Shown piece after piece: positions 36,347-46,932 of a stretch of DNA of 64,000 bases. The notes under the pieces were generated by a model. It searched no databases. It was not told the origin of the DNA and was given only the letters and a program-made list of their open reading frames with translations. This stretch comes from Morchella semilibera (taxonomy: Eukaryota > Ascomycota > Pezizomycetes > Pezizales > Morchellaceae), in contig WBVU01000010.1 in assembly GCA_009192285.1 (NCBI GenBank), positions 62,001 through 126,000 of the forward strand. The letters run 5' to 3'. The number at the start of each line of letters is the position of its first letter. Positions within the stretch are counted from its first letter, which is position 1. A program made the position numbers and the translations under genes.

Positions 36347-36616
36347 ATGAAGCTCCTCGTCGTTCTCTCAAGCCTAATTCTTGCTGCGGCGGCCAATGCC
36401 CAAGTGCTCGACGAGAGATCCTATATCCCGCCTCCACGCTGTAAAGACGACTTGGCTTACAACTTCTGTCTTCCCGATTGCCTTGAGGACCCTTCGAGGT
36501 TGGCTGATGAATGCTTTAGAAGTTGCTGTAAGTGACCATGAGCTTGTATAGCGGCACTGGACACAGATATAAGGTACAGGCTAATCTTTTGGGTAGACAT
36601 CTCAAGTTGTACGTAG
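36347..36616 (+). CDS. Small secreted cysteine-rich protein
   Basis: Two exons, 36347-36527 and 36597-36616, encoding about 66 aa. A textbook signal peptide (MKLLVVLSSLILAAAANA) is followed by a mature peptide of about 48 residues with six cysteines spaced C-x8-C-x3-C-x10-C-x3-C-x4-C. The intron has donor GTAAGT, branch GGCTAATCT and acceptor GGGTAG. Reading through it gives a 62-aa product ending in a CC pair instead. Paired CxxxC motifs separated by 10 residues resemble a disulfide-stapled helical hairpin. Small cysteine-rich secreted proteins of this kind are effector or antimicrobial candidates. No function can be assigned. It stands alone in an otherwise empty region. Confidence 0.7.
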
Positions 36617-36829
36617 GTCTAAAAAGGGATTGGGGGGGGGGGTAGACGAGTCTTGAATCTTGATTATTTGTACTCTATCAAAAGTTACACACTATATACA
36701 GCAAGAAAAAGTGTCTTCTATTCTTATTGCTAGCGTAGGAGTGTGACGCCACATATAGTAATAAAGACACCCGATAAGTTTGTGTTGTGGAGACTCTACC
36801 TCGTTCGTCCGGCCATTCTTGGTGATTCC

Positions 36830-38229
36830 ATGTCGTCCAGCTTCGCATTGAATAGCCCACGGGAGTATCTTCGTTTCCATATATCCTCACCTTCAGAGAA
36901 AGCTCAAACTATGAGTTGTCATAGAAAGCCAGTAGACACCACTCTCATAACCTACTCCTACACTCCAGCATCCTTTAACAAGCCTGACCAAGCAAGGGTG
37001 TATACCTCCTTCACATTCAATACCGAACGTTCAGTCCGGCATGCTGTGACCTACTGGGTTCGTGTGGGGGCGGGGAACTATAATGATCTCGACCTGCTCT
37101 TTTGTGACGGTACTAGCTTTCAGGAGCCTCACTGGAGCGGTCTTTCTAAGGATGGATTAACACAGCTAGAGGCTAATCTTAGAGAGCAGAAGATGGAGGC
37201 CGTAGTAAAATTAGTAGAGTCGCTAGAGGCTTTATGGGAAAAGGCAGAGTATGTCCGCATTCTCCAGTGTCAGGCCCTGTGAACTAAATTCATAGATACC
37301 CGCCCCACCAAGATGATCTTTGGCTGGTTAGTGCAGCATACCAAGTGTGGAACTGTCTGACTGAAAAGATATGGAGGCTGCATGTTTTGGTAAATCCCCC
37401 CTAGTTCCTTGCATGTATTCCGTTTAATCCTAGGCTAGAAGCACCAAAAGGTTTTATCAAGTGATTTGTGTGGAGAATCCTCATCACTGCCACAAAGCTT
37501 CAACCCAACTGAGAGAGAGCTCCATCAAAAGGAATTTGAAGATTTTGACGGTAGCTCCGACAACCAACATCGTAACCATTTTTGTTCCTGGATGACCAGA
37601 AATCTCGACGGATCCGCAGTTCTTCCCAGCATGGCTACGAGACCAGAGGAGGAGAACTTCCCCGCCCCTGACCTTTCAAGCCGTGAAATCGTGAGCTCTG
37701 CCTTGAGTTATTGGAACAAGAAAAACAAAGAAAGTGATTACTATGATCTCGAGTACTTGTCTTACTTGTGGTCTGAAGAGTTTGGAGGAAGTTGGGAGGC
37801 TAGCCACAATTGTGTACAAGCTCTAGGAATCAGAAAGTCGATCTCTGGGTGGGAGATTATCCTCGCACTTAAACAGGTTATGTTTGAGAAGAGGTGCGTT
37901 ATGACTATCCTTGGTGTTATGGATTGGTGATGCTTATCCCGAGTAGATTCCCGCCCAGAGATAAAACTGCTTTAATGGTTAGAAAAAGCTTCAAGAAGTG
38001 GAACCAATGCAGTCACGATGTTCAACTAAAGATTGATGAGGTATGCGGCTGAAGTTGGCTCTAGATTGTACTAAATTGACATAAGGATAGAAACTAGCTC
38101 AACTAGGCCCTTCTGCACCATCGGATGGAAGAATTTCAAGAACATATACCCCAATGGGAAGGGGATCAATGTCTACCAGCTCTGGAAGCTTTGGTAACGG
38201 AGGCGAGCTATAACAAAAAGGATGTATGA
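36830..38229 (+). CDS. Hypothetical protein, five exons, last junction uncertain
   Basis: Proposed exons 36830-37248, 37296-37389, 37439-37848, 37947-38040 and 38107-38229 are in phase, about 379 aa. Intron 1 (GTATGT..CTAAA..CATAG) and intron 2 (GTAAAT..TTTAATCC..CTAG) have good signals. Intron 3 is weak (GTGGGA..GAGTAG). Without it the frame stops at 37930, while another frame is open from 37885 through 38040 (YDYPWCYGLVML, then KSFKKWNQCSHDV). So either the splice is real or the gene carries a frameshift. The start may be 36830 or 36911. Two segments look related (RSVRHAVTYW...YNDLDLLF and REIVSSALSYW...YYDLEYLSY), suggesting an internal duplication. Family unknown, no TM or signal. Confidence 0.5.
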
Positions 38230-38836
38230 GGGCCCTTGCAAGGTCCTTTTCGAACGAGAAACCGTGGGTGGTTTCAAAGTTAGACAGGCTGGTACGGTTG
38301 GTTGGTGTAGGGGTACGGACTTGTAAACTCGTGTTTGAAATAAACAGGTGTTGCGGGGTATTAAAAAGCCAATAGAGGCACCCATCTCCATTTCGCTGCG
38401 ATAAGCCAGGGCCCTACCCAGGGCAACTTACTATTCTATGACCATGAAAATTATTCACCCTACCCCAAAGTAAAAAACTATTCTTGCCATGATACACATC
38501 CTCAACGAAGCCCGATCTTCCCCCCATTCTCGTCCTTTAACCAACAATCTACTGACGGGCACACGCTGCCAGAGTATCTACACTGTAGACGGGTCCTGGT
38601 GGCCCTCCCGACCTAGGGCTGAACTGGTAACTACCGACTTCCATGTGAATTCTTCACCCCACGACCCCGCAACTCCCCCGGTTATACCCATGTCTCCTAT
38701 AACCGCGGATCCGGGGTCGCTTACTGGTGTTGGAAGGTAATCATGATGCTGGAAGATGTGGCAGGCTCACATGCAGAGAGTACTGTGCATATACATAGCT
38801 GCATGTATGTATTCAACTGAAAGACTTGCCAAGGCC

Positions 38837-38853
38837 CGAGTGATAGGATGTGA
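38837..38853 (+). promoter_or_regulatory. CGAGTGAT-N5-RTGA motif, copy 6
   Basis: Spacer AGGAT, second part GTGA. The upstream TGCCAAGGC extension is identical to copy 3. Confidence 0.65.
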
Positions 38854-39037
38854 CTGCATGTACTCTTTACAACTCTACACACCGGCGTAAGTATGCACAT
38901 ACAAAAATGCGCGCACCCCTCCGTATGTAGCCCCCTATGTATCTGCCGACCAACCCACAGCAGGTACGGCACAGCACGGGCAGCAAAGTAACCAACTCTG
39001 CATGCAGCCGGCCGGTGATCCTCAACACTTACCGCAG

Positions 39038-39054
39038 CGAGTGATGTCCTGTGA
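39038..39054 (+). promoter_or_regulatory. CGAGTGAT-N5-RTGA motif, copy 7
   Basis: Spacer GTCCT, second part GTGA. 201 bp after copy 6. Confidence 0.65.
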
Positions 39055-39547
39055 TTTCTCGCCGTGTGCAGCTAGCTAGGACCGCCCGTTGTGACTCAAG
39101 GAACGGTTGGATGAGTAGAGGCCGAGGCGGACCATTCGAGGCGAAACATAAGACCGCAGTCGGGCTAGCGGGCTGTCGGCGGGTGAGTATATCGTGATCA
39201 CGTACCAAGTATGCTATCCTAACGCTCACACATCACCTTAGCACTACATGCCACGTCCTGTTCCTCTCCCGCAACACCAATAACCAGAGACTTGTCCGTC
39301 GTACACCGCTGTACCAAAGCCCCCCGCACGCCCTCTGGCCACATACTTGGTGTTTTGGCTCGTACGCTCCGAAGGCAGCATTCGGACCCGTCTGGCCCTT
39401 TCTCTGGCTGATATTGATACACGCAGGTAGGTCCGTCCATGTACTCCCCAACCACGCAAGATTTCTTTTCTCCCTATTATACCTTTTGCTCCACCCCCAA
39501 TCAACCGCAAAGAGATAATCCACCTTGACAGTGGGGATGCCAAGAGG

Positions 39548-39564
39548 CGAGTGATACGGCATGA
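39548..39564 (+). promoter_or_regulatory. CGAGTGAT-N5-RTGA motif, copy 8
   Basis: Spacer ACGGC, second part ATGA. Preceded by TGCCAAG at the same distance as in copies 3 and 6. Confidence 0.65.
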
Positions 39565-40151
39565 CCAGGCCCCCACTTATACACCAGCAACGGCAGTAGA
39601 TGGACGCAGAGAGGGTTAATGCCTGATATATGGTGCGCCCCCCGCGCCCGGATATGTGCCGACTGGTGGACCTTGGCACGCATCCTGATATACATGTGCA
39701 GGGGAGGGGTGGGGGTGGGGATATATTTCCTTCCTTCCCGATGGGGACAATTATCCGAATGACTTGTTTTTGTAGCTACTGTAGCTGGTATTTTTTTTTT
39801 TTTTTGCAATGGGGTGCTTGCGCCGTGGTTTTCAGATAGTGGGTTGGGGAATTGGTGGTTTTTATATTGCCCCCGGCCTACACCACCCCGCGGCCCCCGG
39901 GCACTCTTTGAGATATTGGCTGGGAGGGATCTGGTATAGGGTGTGTTATTCTTTAAGGTAAGGAAGGGTGTAATCAACGGGGGCCACGAGATTGAGGGCT
40001 GTAAAAAAAAAAAGAGAGAGAAGGAGGAGGGGGAGGGAAACCTGGCCATCCAGAACCTTTATTAAATTAAAACCCAGACAGAAAAAACTCTATAACCAAG
40101 ACATAACGGTCATTAAAAACAAAAGTCGGAACAAAAAAAAAATCATCAGTT

Positions 40152-41623
40152 TCACGCCCTAGCCCTCCAGCCCAAGCCCACCTTCGCAACCCTCCCCACA
40201 GCCAGCAGAGCACCACCCGCAATCAGCACCACCCCCGCAAACAGCTGCGCCGCCCAGTACCTCCCGCCCTGCAGCTGCACCAGCGCCCCGCCGATGGGCG
40301 ACCCCGTCAGCGTCGCCAGGCTCACAATCGTAAAGACCATGCCCATCCTTGTGCCGGCCTTTGAGAGGTCGGTGGTGAGGCTGCTCAGCGTGGCCGGGAA
40401 GAGACTCTGGATTGCTGCGGCGCAGAAGCCGTAGATGCTGCCCCAGGCGACCAGGCCGCCGTAGGTGTGGACGCGCATCCAGGCTATCACGAGGGCCCCG
40501 ACGATGAAGCAGTAGGGGAAGAGGAGATTGAGGGGGCCAGTTCGGTCTGCGTAGTAGTTTGGTACCAGGCGGCCTGGAATGCCTACGGAGTTCATGATGA
40601 TTACCATGTTGAAGGCAGTCCCTTGGTCAAGGCCAACCTGAGTTCGGGCAAAGGCGGAGATGTAGAAAAAGGCAAAGTAGAGGCCCCAGAAGTTTAGGAA
40701 CATTCCTATATACCGCGGCAGGCAGTCAGAGGGGCGACTTGAAATTGGGGGGTTTACGAGAGAGACTTACCGGCGGCAAATAGGACATATGTGAGCTCTT
40801 TGAAGGCAGCCCATTCAACTATAGGGCCGGCTTTCCGTGGCTTCAATCTTGGCTTCAGGATGAGATTTACTGAGCCCAGGCACACCACACATATCAATCC
40901 GATAGCTCTCATAGTCCACGCAAAACCGACTTGCGGCAGCAATGCCTTCACCACCACCGGGATAACTACCCCCCCAGTAGATGACCCCGATGCTGCAATC
41001 CCCAGCGCAAAGCTCTTCCTCTTTTGAAAATAGGTGGAACACAGCGCCATGCTCGGGCAGAAGATCATCCCGCCTCCAATCCCGACACAGAGGCCGTGGG
41101 AGAGGAATATTTGCCAGTAGGTTGTCGCACACGAAGCCGTGAACACACCTAGACAGACCATAACTGAACCCACAAAGTACATGGGTCGGAAGTAGCCAGC
41201 GTCGAGAGCTCGCCCAGTGAAGGTTCCGAGGAAGAAGAGGAGAAAGACCTGAATTGAGCCCACCCACGAGACTGCCGAAGGCGTTTCATTGAATGCTTCG
41301 ACATAGTAGGATTGAAATATACCAAAAGACTGTAGTTGCCGCGTGAGTCATCGAATTCCAGGAAACACCAGAGAAACATTTGACGGGGGGGGAAATGATA
41401 TATATACATTTATGTAACCCCTAATTTTCCCAATGTCAGTAAATATGTACATGATCCAAATTGAAAGTTCCATGAAAAGATAGAATAATGGGTACCAAGT
41501 ATTAAAGATGGTTAGGTGTACTCCAAAGACCATAAGCCAAGCTTGAAGCCCACCATCTGGGGGCTTCTCGGCCTCCGCCTGCCCCAAATACGGCGTTGCA
41601 TCCTTCGATTCGGTGTCTGACAT
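40152..41623 (-). CDS. MFS transporter, monocarboxylate (MCT-like) family
   Basis: Four exons in phase: 41623-41496, 41420-41408 (only 13 nt), 41329-40771 and 40705-40152, 417 aa with 12 predicted TM helices. The N-terminal cytosolic PPDGGLQAWLMVFG is the MCT-family TM1 signature. After splicing, TM1 continues NTWGYINSFGIFQSYYVEAF, then SAVSWVGSIQVFLLFFLG. The microexon supplies the G-Y-I-N bridge and without it the family pattern is broken. Fungal members import or export short carboxylates and related compounds (yeast Mch proteins are the nearest characterised group, with varied substrates). Substrate not predictable. The C-terminus is short and basic. Confidence 0.9.
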
Positions 41624-44309
41624 AATTATGATGGTCTCCTACCTCTTATATATTCCCCGAATTGTCGCAAACACCTGTCCGAGTAGAAAGGAAAAAAAAA
41701 AAAAAAAGCGGATACCCCTCCTCCTTTTAAATCAGCTGCAGGCGGGATAAAAGAAGAAAAAAAAATTCTAGCACCGGATTTTCTGGTTTGTAATAATGAG
41801 CTTTTTCGGGGTTCGGAAAAGTATCCGTGGATAACTATGGACGCAAGATTTGACCCTTAATGGTTAGCATTATTGGGCTCTTAAGCTTGTATATGCCACT
41901 TTTGATTGTCCCTGTCAGGTTTGCCGGTAAAAACTCGGCTCTGCACAATCTAATGCACGTTTAAACGCCCCCTCCCCCTCCCTACTCCATCAATTCGCCA
42001 TGGTAACTAGCACAATCACGGAGAAGAGCGGTAGGCGGGACTGCCGTGCGCATTTCCGAGCTCGCTCTACTGCGACTCTCTCCCTTTTTTCTTCTTTCGA
42101 GAGTATGCAGCCGTGAATATCCAAGGCCAATTCTGGAGTATTGTGCATTGCATACTGTATGTGCCTTCCTCCTCCATGTATTGTGTCCAAGGAACTCGAG
42201 GTGGAAGGTTGGGTGCAGACAGATGCCTCGATAGTAACGAATGTGGCGATATATCATTCCCACACAAGCTGTATGCAATTAGTGCCCAGATATCGATACG
42301 GAACAAAACATCACTCGGTGACTCTTACCACGAGGAATACGCTTTTAGGCATAGCGCCCATTAAGCGAAACCCAATTCCAACTCCAAGCTCATGTAATAG
42401 CAGTTAAGCAGTGGAGTACTCTGCGTATGTAGGTACTCTCATGTGTACTGAGCAGGTAGGTAATTGGACCAGATCTTTCAGTCTTGGTAAGATGGGGGTC
42501 TAAACGTCGAGCCGAAAAAATGAGACATGAGAAAAAAGCTTGATTGGACTCTCGCGGCCGATTAAAGCCGCTCACAGTGCACAGAAGAGGTAACGGATCT
42601 GTATCGCCTCCCACTGGCTACCAGACCACTTCCCTCTCCACAGCCGCGGGCGTTATGGATGGTATATATATGTATGTATTCTCCAAAAACTAATCCTATC
42701 TACGGGTGGCCACGATGTAAAGCCTGGGGGACTGATTGCAGTGGGATAGTTACACAATTAATCGCGTACCCAGGATGCCGGAAAGTGTCGTGGTGCATAT
42801 TCGGTAATTAGACATGGAGTGTGCAGATATACTTATCTATGTATGCTCTCGATCCGAATTCACGATGAGGAGATTAAAACCGGGTTCCTTTACTACATAC
42901 GTAATTGTGAGCTCTCGGGTGTTTTACAATAAAGTACAAGTAGGAAGATACTTATTCTCACCACCCTGTGTGTACAGCAGTAAAGGGCTACATGTAGGTA
43001 CAAGTATGTCCAGAGGATGGAAGGACCAAAGCCCCCAAGCACCACCAAGTCCCAAACCTCCTCCTCCATGTCCGGAACAGAACAGAACAGTGGATACCCC
43101 AAACCCCATATGTGGTAATATAATCACGCATATGCAGAGCGGCCATATATTCAGTAATTCCATACATGTATACATCTCCAATTACCCATGCAGCAGATGA
43201 GGACGTTTAGGGGGGAGATCAATCTTTAAAGCCCCCCCCCCCCGCTGGTCCCCATTCATACATGTACATACGTGCATGGCATATAAAGTACCAAGAAGAG
43301 GGGAGTATTCTCCCTCTTATGACTACATGTAAACCCCGTAGTGATTCCACCCCATATATCAATTGCCAACACGCACATATGTACCACGCACATGTAGGTA
43401 CATACATGCCACCCAAAACCAAACCCAAACTCTCTGCACAGAACATCTCCAACTATTCCCCACCCCATCTATAGATGTACCGACCATATACTACAGCCAT
43501 AGCCACGAGCACCCGGAGAAAGAGAAAAAAAGGATAGCTTCCACAAACCAAACTAAACCCACGGCCTACCCACCCCAACAGCCAGATCGGACGGACTTTT
43601 ATATATACGTCCACAAAGCGAAACACACGGGAAGAGCAGAACCACCAAGCACCTAATCCTATAGCTAGGAGCCTCTGGCTATACTCAAGCCTTCTCACAT
43701 GCAAGACACCGCGCTACTAAACGCTCAATTCCATTGACAGCGCCAAACCTGAGGCTCTGCATCATAGGTAGTCACTCGCCCGCTTTCTCCAGACCACTGA
43801 CCTAACTAACTGGCTCCCAACATCGTCGACTGATTGGCTGATTGACCCATTAAAGACCCTCAACACCACTATAATCTTCAGGACCCGCAATTTAAATGGT
43901 CTCAGTACGGACATGCAACCTACATTAATTGAAACCCCATCAGGGGTTCACGCACCATCATCTCACACTGGACATGTATCAACACCAGACAAACATGCAA
44001 ACATCTCACATCCATTTTACAACACAGATCCCCGTAAGCTTCAATACATATATATTCACCTACCCGCCGCCTCCCTCCATCTAATACAATTCCACCCTAT
44101 ACCTACCCAACACGAAACCAATGCCCAATTCCAAACATCCTTTTCCGAGCCGGCCCCAGAAAAAAAAAACTAATGAAAACAAAAAGAGAAACAGAAGCAG
44201 AAACAATCTCATACTAAAAAGGAGGCTTCGAAATACATCGATTACTAGAGTACTTTAACTCTACATGTAATTACCAACACCTCCTAATACCCACAGCGCC
44301 ACAGACATC
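41624..44309. other. Intergenic
   Basis: 2.7 kb without a gene. TACATGTA elements cluster at 42990-43400. There is a C-run at 43233-43244 and an isolated CGAGTGAT octamer without the RTGA part on the minus strand at 42310-42317. The many short frames here are low-complexity shadows. Confidence 0.5.
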
Positions 44310-45182
44310 TTAAAAGATACCATTGACAATCTTGGTACCAATGGTCGCGCCCGCGCCCTAAAAAAACACACCAAACGTTAGCACACTCTCAACAGCAATT
44401 CAGACACGGGAAACACCCACAAAGATGGCCGCATTCCCCAACTTCTTGCCAAACTTCTCCCCATTCTTGCCCAAGATCGGCTTCTTCTCCTCCTGCTGCT
44501 GCTGCTCAAACACGGTGGTGCTCTGGCTGGGCCCATGGGCCACATCCGTCATCATATTGCCTCCCGGGCCATACCCGCTATAACCCCTGGGGGGCAAGCT
44601 CGGCAAGGCCGGCTTCTTGCTATCACCCGGCTGTGCCAGCACCTGCGTCTCCCTGACATAGGCGCTGGGGAACAATCCCACGGTGCCGTCACCGCCCGCA
44701 ACACGACCCTTCCACCAGTCCTCCTTGACCTTTTCGAGGACCTCCAGCTTTGCGCCCGCGTCGAAGCTCAGGTCGCCATGCTCGGTGCCGCTGAAGGCCC
44801 ACTGAGCCTCTGCGAGGGAGAGGACGAGTGGGGTCGGTGTGTATGATGGGGGAGCTGAGGGCGCGATGGGAAGCAGCTGCTGCTGTTGTTGCTGTTGGGG
44901 TGGCGGAGAGAAGGTTGGGTAGGAGACGGCGGGGGTGGTCGATTTAGGGGCTGGACCGGCAGCGGGGGTGGGGGGGCAACGGGTGGTGGATTCGGCGGGG
45001 AGGAGAGAAAGGATCTGTCCGAGGGCGCTGGGGGAGATTACCGCGGTGTCTGCGAGGTATTCGAGCTCCTTCAGTGTGTGTTAGTCCTAATCCACAACTA
45101 TAATGAGGGATGGAGGGGAACGGACAGCTCGGATTGTCCTGATGGAGCGATTCGCGAGAGCTGTTGCAGTGGCGGCAGACAT
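44310..45182 (-). CDS. SH3-domain protein of the Lsb1/Pin3 family
   Basis: Three exons in phase: 45182-45126, 45068-44421 and 44357-44310, 250 aa. The N-terminal helix (ALANRSIRTI-RAELEYLADTAVIS) is the family hallmark. The SH3 domain spans about residues 95-150 (EAQWAFSGTEHGDLSFDAGA, DWWKGR, GTVGLFPSAYV). A Pro/Gln tail follows, and the conserved end GKKLGNAAIFGAGATIGTK is rebuilt across a GTGGGT-donor intron. Yeast Lsb1 and Pin3 bind Las17 (WASP) at actin patches and influence prion formation. The same role in actin and endocytosis is inferred. A polyQ run lies at about residues 62-67. It is divergent from the SDHAF2 gene. Confidence 0.88.
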
Positions 45183-45908
45183 TGTTACAGAAGAGAGAGC
45201 ACTAGTAAGTAAACGAGGGTGTTGTTGTTGTTATTGGGCGAGTGTGCGGGGTATTTAGTTGTTATATGGGGGAGAAAGGGAGAGAGAGAGAGGAAGGAGA
45301 AGAGGAAGGAGAGGGAGAAGAAGAGAGGCAGAGAGTTAGAGAAGTAAGAAGAGAGAGAGAGAGAGTAATCAGGTGGGGATCATGCAAGATGGCAAGAGTT
45401 TTATCCCAGACCCAAGAAGCAGAAGAATAGTCAGTCACTAGCTGTCTCAGAATATATGTATGCACTCACTCTTCTTCTTCTTTTCTTCTTTCTAAAAAAG
45501 GAGAGTTTCAACTTTCCAGTGTCTCTCTTCTGTCTCACACCTGCAGTCAGTAAGTAACCAGACCGATCACTAAACAAATATCTGGGGCTGTGCTAACGGA
45601 ATCTCTCCTGCCGAGAAAAGAAAAGAAGTAAATAAAAAAGAAAATAACAAAAAGAAAAATAAATAAAATAAATAAAAAGAAAAAAAAAAGAGACTTCTAC
45701 ATACTCGATTATCTATTCTCGGTCCCCGGAATCACTGACCCAATTATTCTCACCGCTACCCACGGCCCAAGAAGATGTCAGCACATACGGCACCGGGTCG
45801 GTAATGATCGGTATGACGTAGAAGAGGAAACCCGCACCCGCACATTGAAATCCTACAACCAAAACTCTCACCACCAATTGACCACCACCACCACCATCAT
45901 CTCCCACA
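45183..45908. promoter_or_regulatory. Divergent promoter with purine tract
   Basis: 726 bp between the Lsb1/Pin3-like gene (minus) and SDHAF2 (plus). 45269-45366 is almost pure A/G on the plus strand. 45455-45495 is T/C-rich and 45617-45690 is A-rich. Such polypurine tracts commonly exclude nucleosomes in fungal promoters; that role is inferred. Confidence 0.5.
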
Positions 45909-46932
45909 ATGCTACAACGAACCCTCCCCCGCCTCAGGACCCGAACCCTCCCCCTCCTCCTCCGCCGAACCTACACCTCCCGCCACGACCCCTCGACCAC
46001 CTCCCAGCCCGGCAGCACCCCCAGCTCCCAACCCGCCGACACCGGCTACGCACCGCCCGAGCACCACCACTCCAAGCCCGCCTCCCCCTCCCCCGTCAAT
46101 GCCACCTCCTCCTCCTCTTCAACCCCCCAAGTCGGTACCCCCAGCGCCCCGCCACCAGAACTGGTCGACGGCGCAGAGCCAACAGTCCCCGAGCTGTCCA
46201 GCGAGCGCGGCCCCGGCCTCGGCGGCATCTTTGGCGGCGGTGGTGGTGGGAACGAGCTCGGCGTCGGCGAGATGGCCGAAGCAAAGTTCCGTATCGAGCC
46301 GCTCCGGCGGCGCGGCGAGGACCCAGCGACAATGAGGGCCCGACTCCTCTGTTTGTCCCCCACCCACCCACCCTACAATTGCACACACACACACACTAAC
46401 AAACACAGACCAATCCCGCAAGCGCGGCATCCTCGAGACCGACCTCCTCCTGTCCACCTTCGCCGACGCAAACCTACCCACAATGACCCCCTCCCAACTA
46501 CACCAGTACGACCGCTTCCTCGACGAAAACGACTGGGACATCTACTACTGGACGACGCAGACCGCGCCCACCACCTCGACCGAGTACGCCGAGGGCGGCC
46601 CGGCGGCCCTCGCCACCCCCACCGCCGCCGGAAAATCCGCCCCCACCACCACCACGCAGGAGAGCACCGGCCAGGCGGCGCCGCAGTCAGAGAGCCAGAT
46701 GCAGGGCTCCGAGGCAGGGACAGGCGCGGGGCTCGGCTTCGGAGAGGGGCCTGTCGGCGAGTGGGCGCAGACCGTGGGCCGCGTCAAGGAGCCCTATCGT
46801 CCGCCGCCCAGCAGATGGAGGGATAGCGAGATCCTGAGCATGCTCAGGGAGCATGTGAGGAGCCGGAGGGGGGGCGCTTTGGGCGGGAGGCCCCAAGGGT
46901 TGGGCATGATGCCCGATGTGAGACAGTTTTAG
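45909..46932 (+). CDS. sdh5: Succinate dehydrogenase assembly factor 2 (SDHAF2/Sdh5)
   Basis: Two exons, 45909-46350 and 46409-46932, 321 aa. The conserved core [31 protein letters not shown], then [15 protein letters not shown] is the SDHAF2 (DUF339) fold. This fold promotes covalent FAD attachment to the succinate dehydrogenase flavoprotein in the mitochondrial matrix. The N-terminus ([20 protein letters not shown]) is an Arg-rich mitochondrial presequence. The protein is about twice the usual length. A low-complexity Pro/Ser/Gly linker precedes the core, and an Ala/Thr/Gly-rich insertion separates the core from the conserved C-terminal helix ([11 protein letters not shown]). The ORF is markedly GC-rich. 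The donor is GTTTGT with a CACTAACA branch. Confidence 0.92.

Larger units (their letters stand above)
38230..40151. other. Intergenic with clustered bipartite motifs
   Basis: 1.9 kb with no confident gene. Three CGAGTGAT-N5-RTGA copies (38837, 39038, 39548) cluster within 0.75 kb. A tRNA-like fragment lies at 38303-38345, and T/A homopolymers at 39789-39803 and 40001-40012. Confidence 0.5.

Noticed and set aside
38489-38740. 83-codon plus-strand ORF (MIHILNEARSS...)
   Set aside because: Pro/Ser-rich with no homologous feature, no splice partner and no neighbouring signals, so support is insufficient.
39233-40049. Overlapping minus-strand ORFs of 110-182 codons
   Set aside because: Overlapping frames with biased composition, crossing poly-T and C-rich runs, and with no recognisable domain in any of them.
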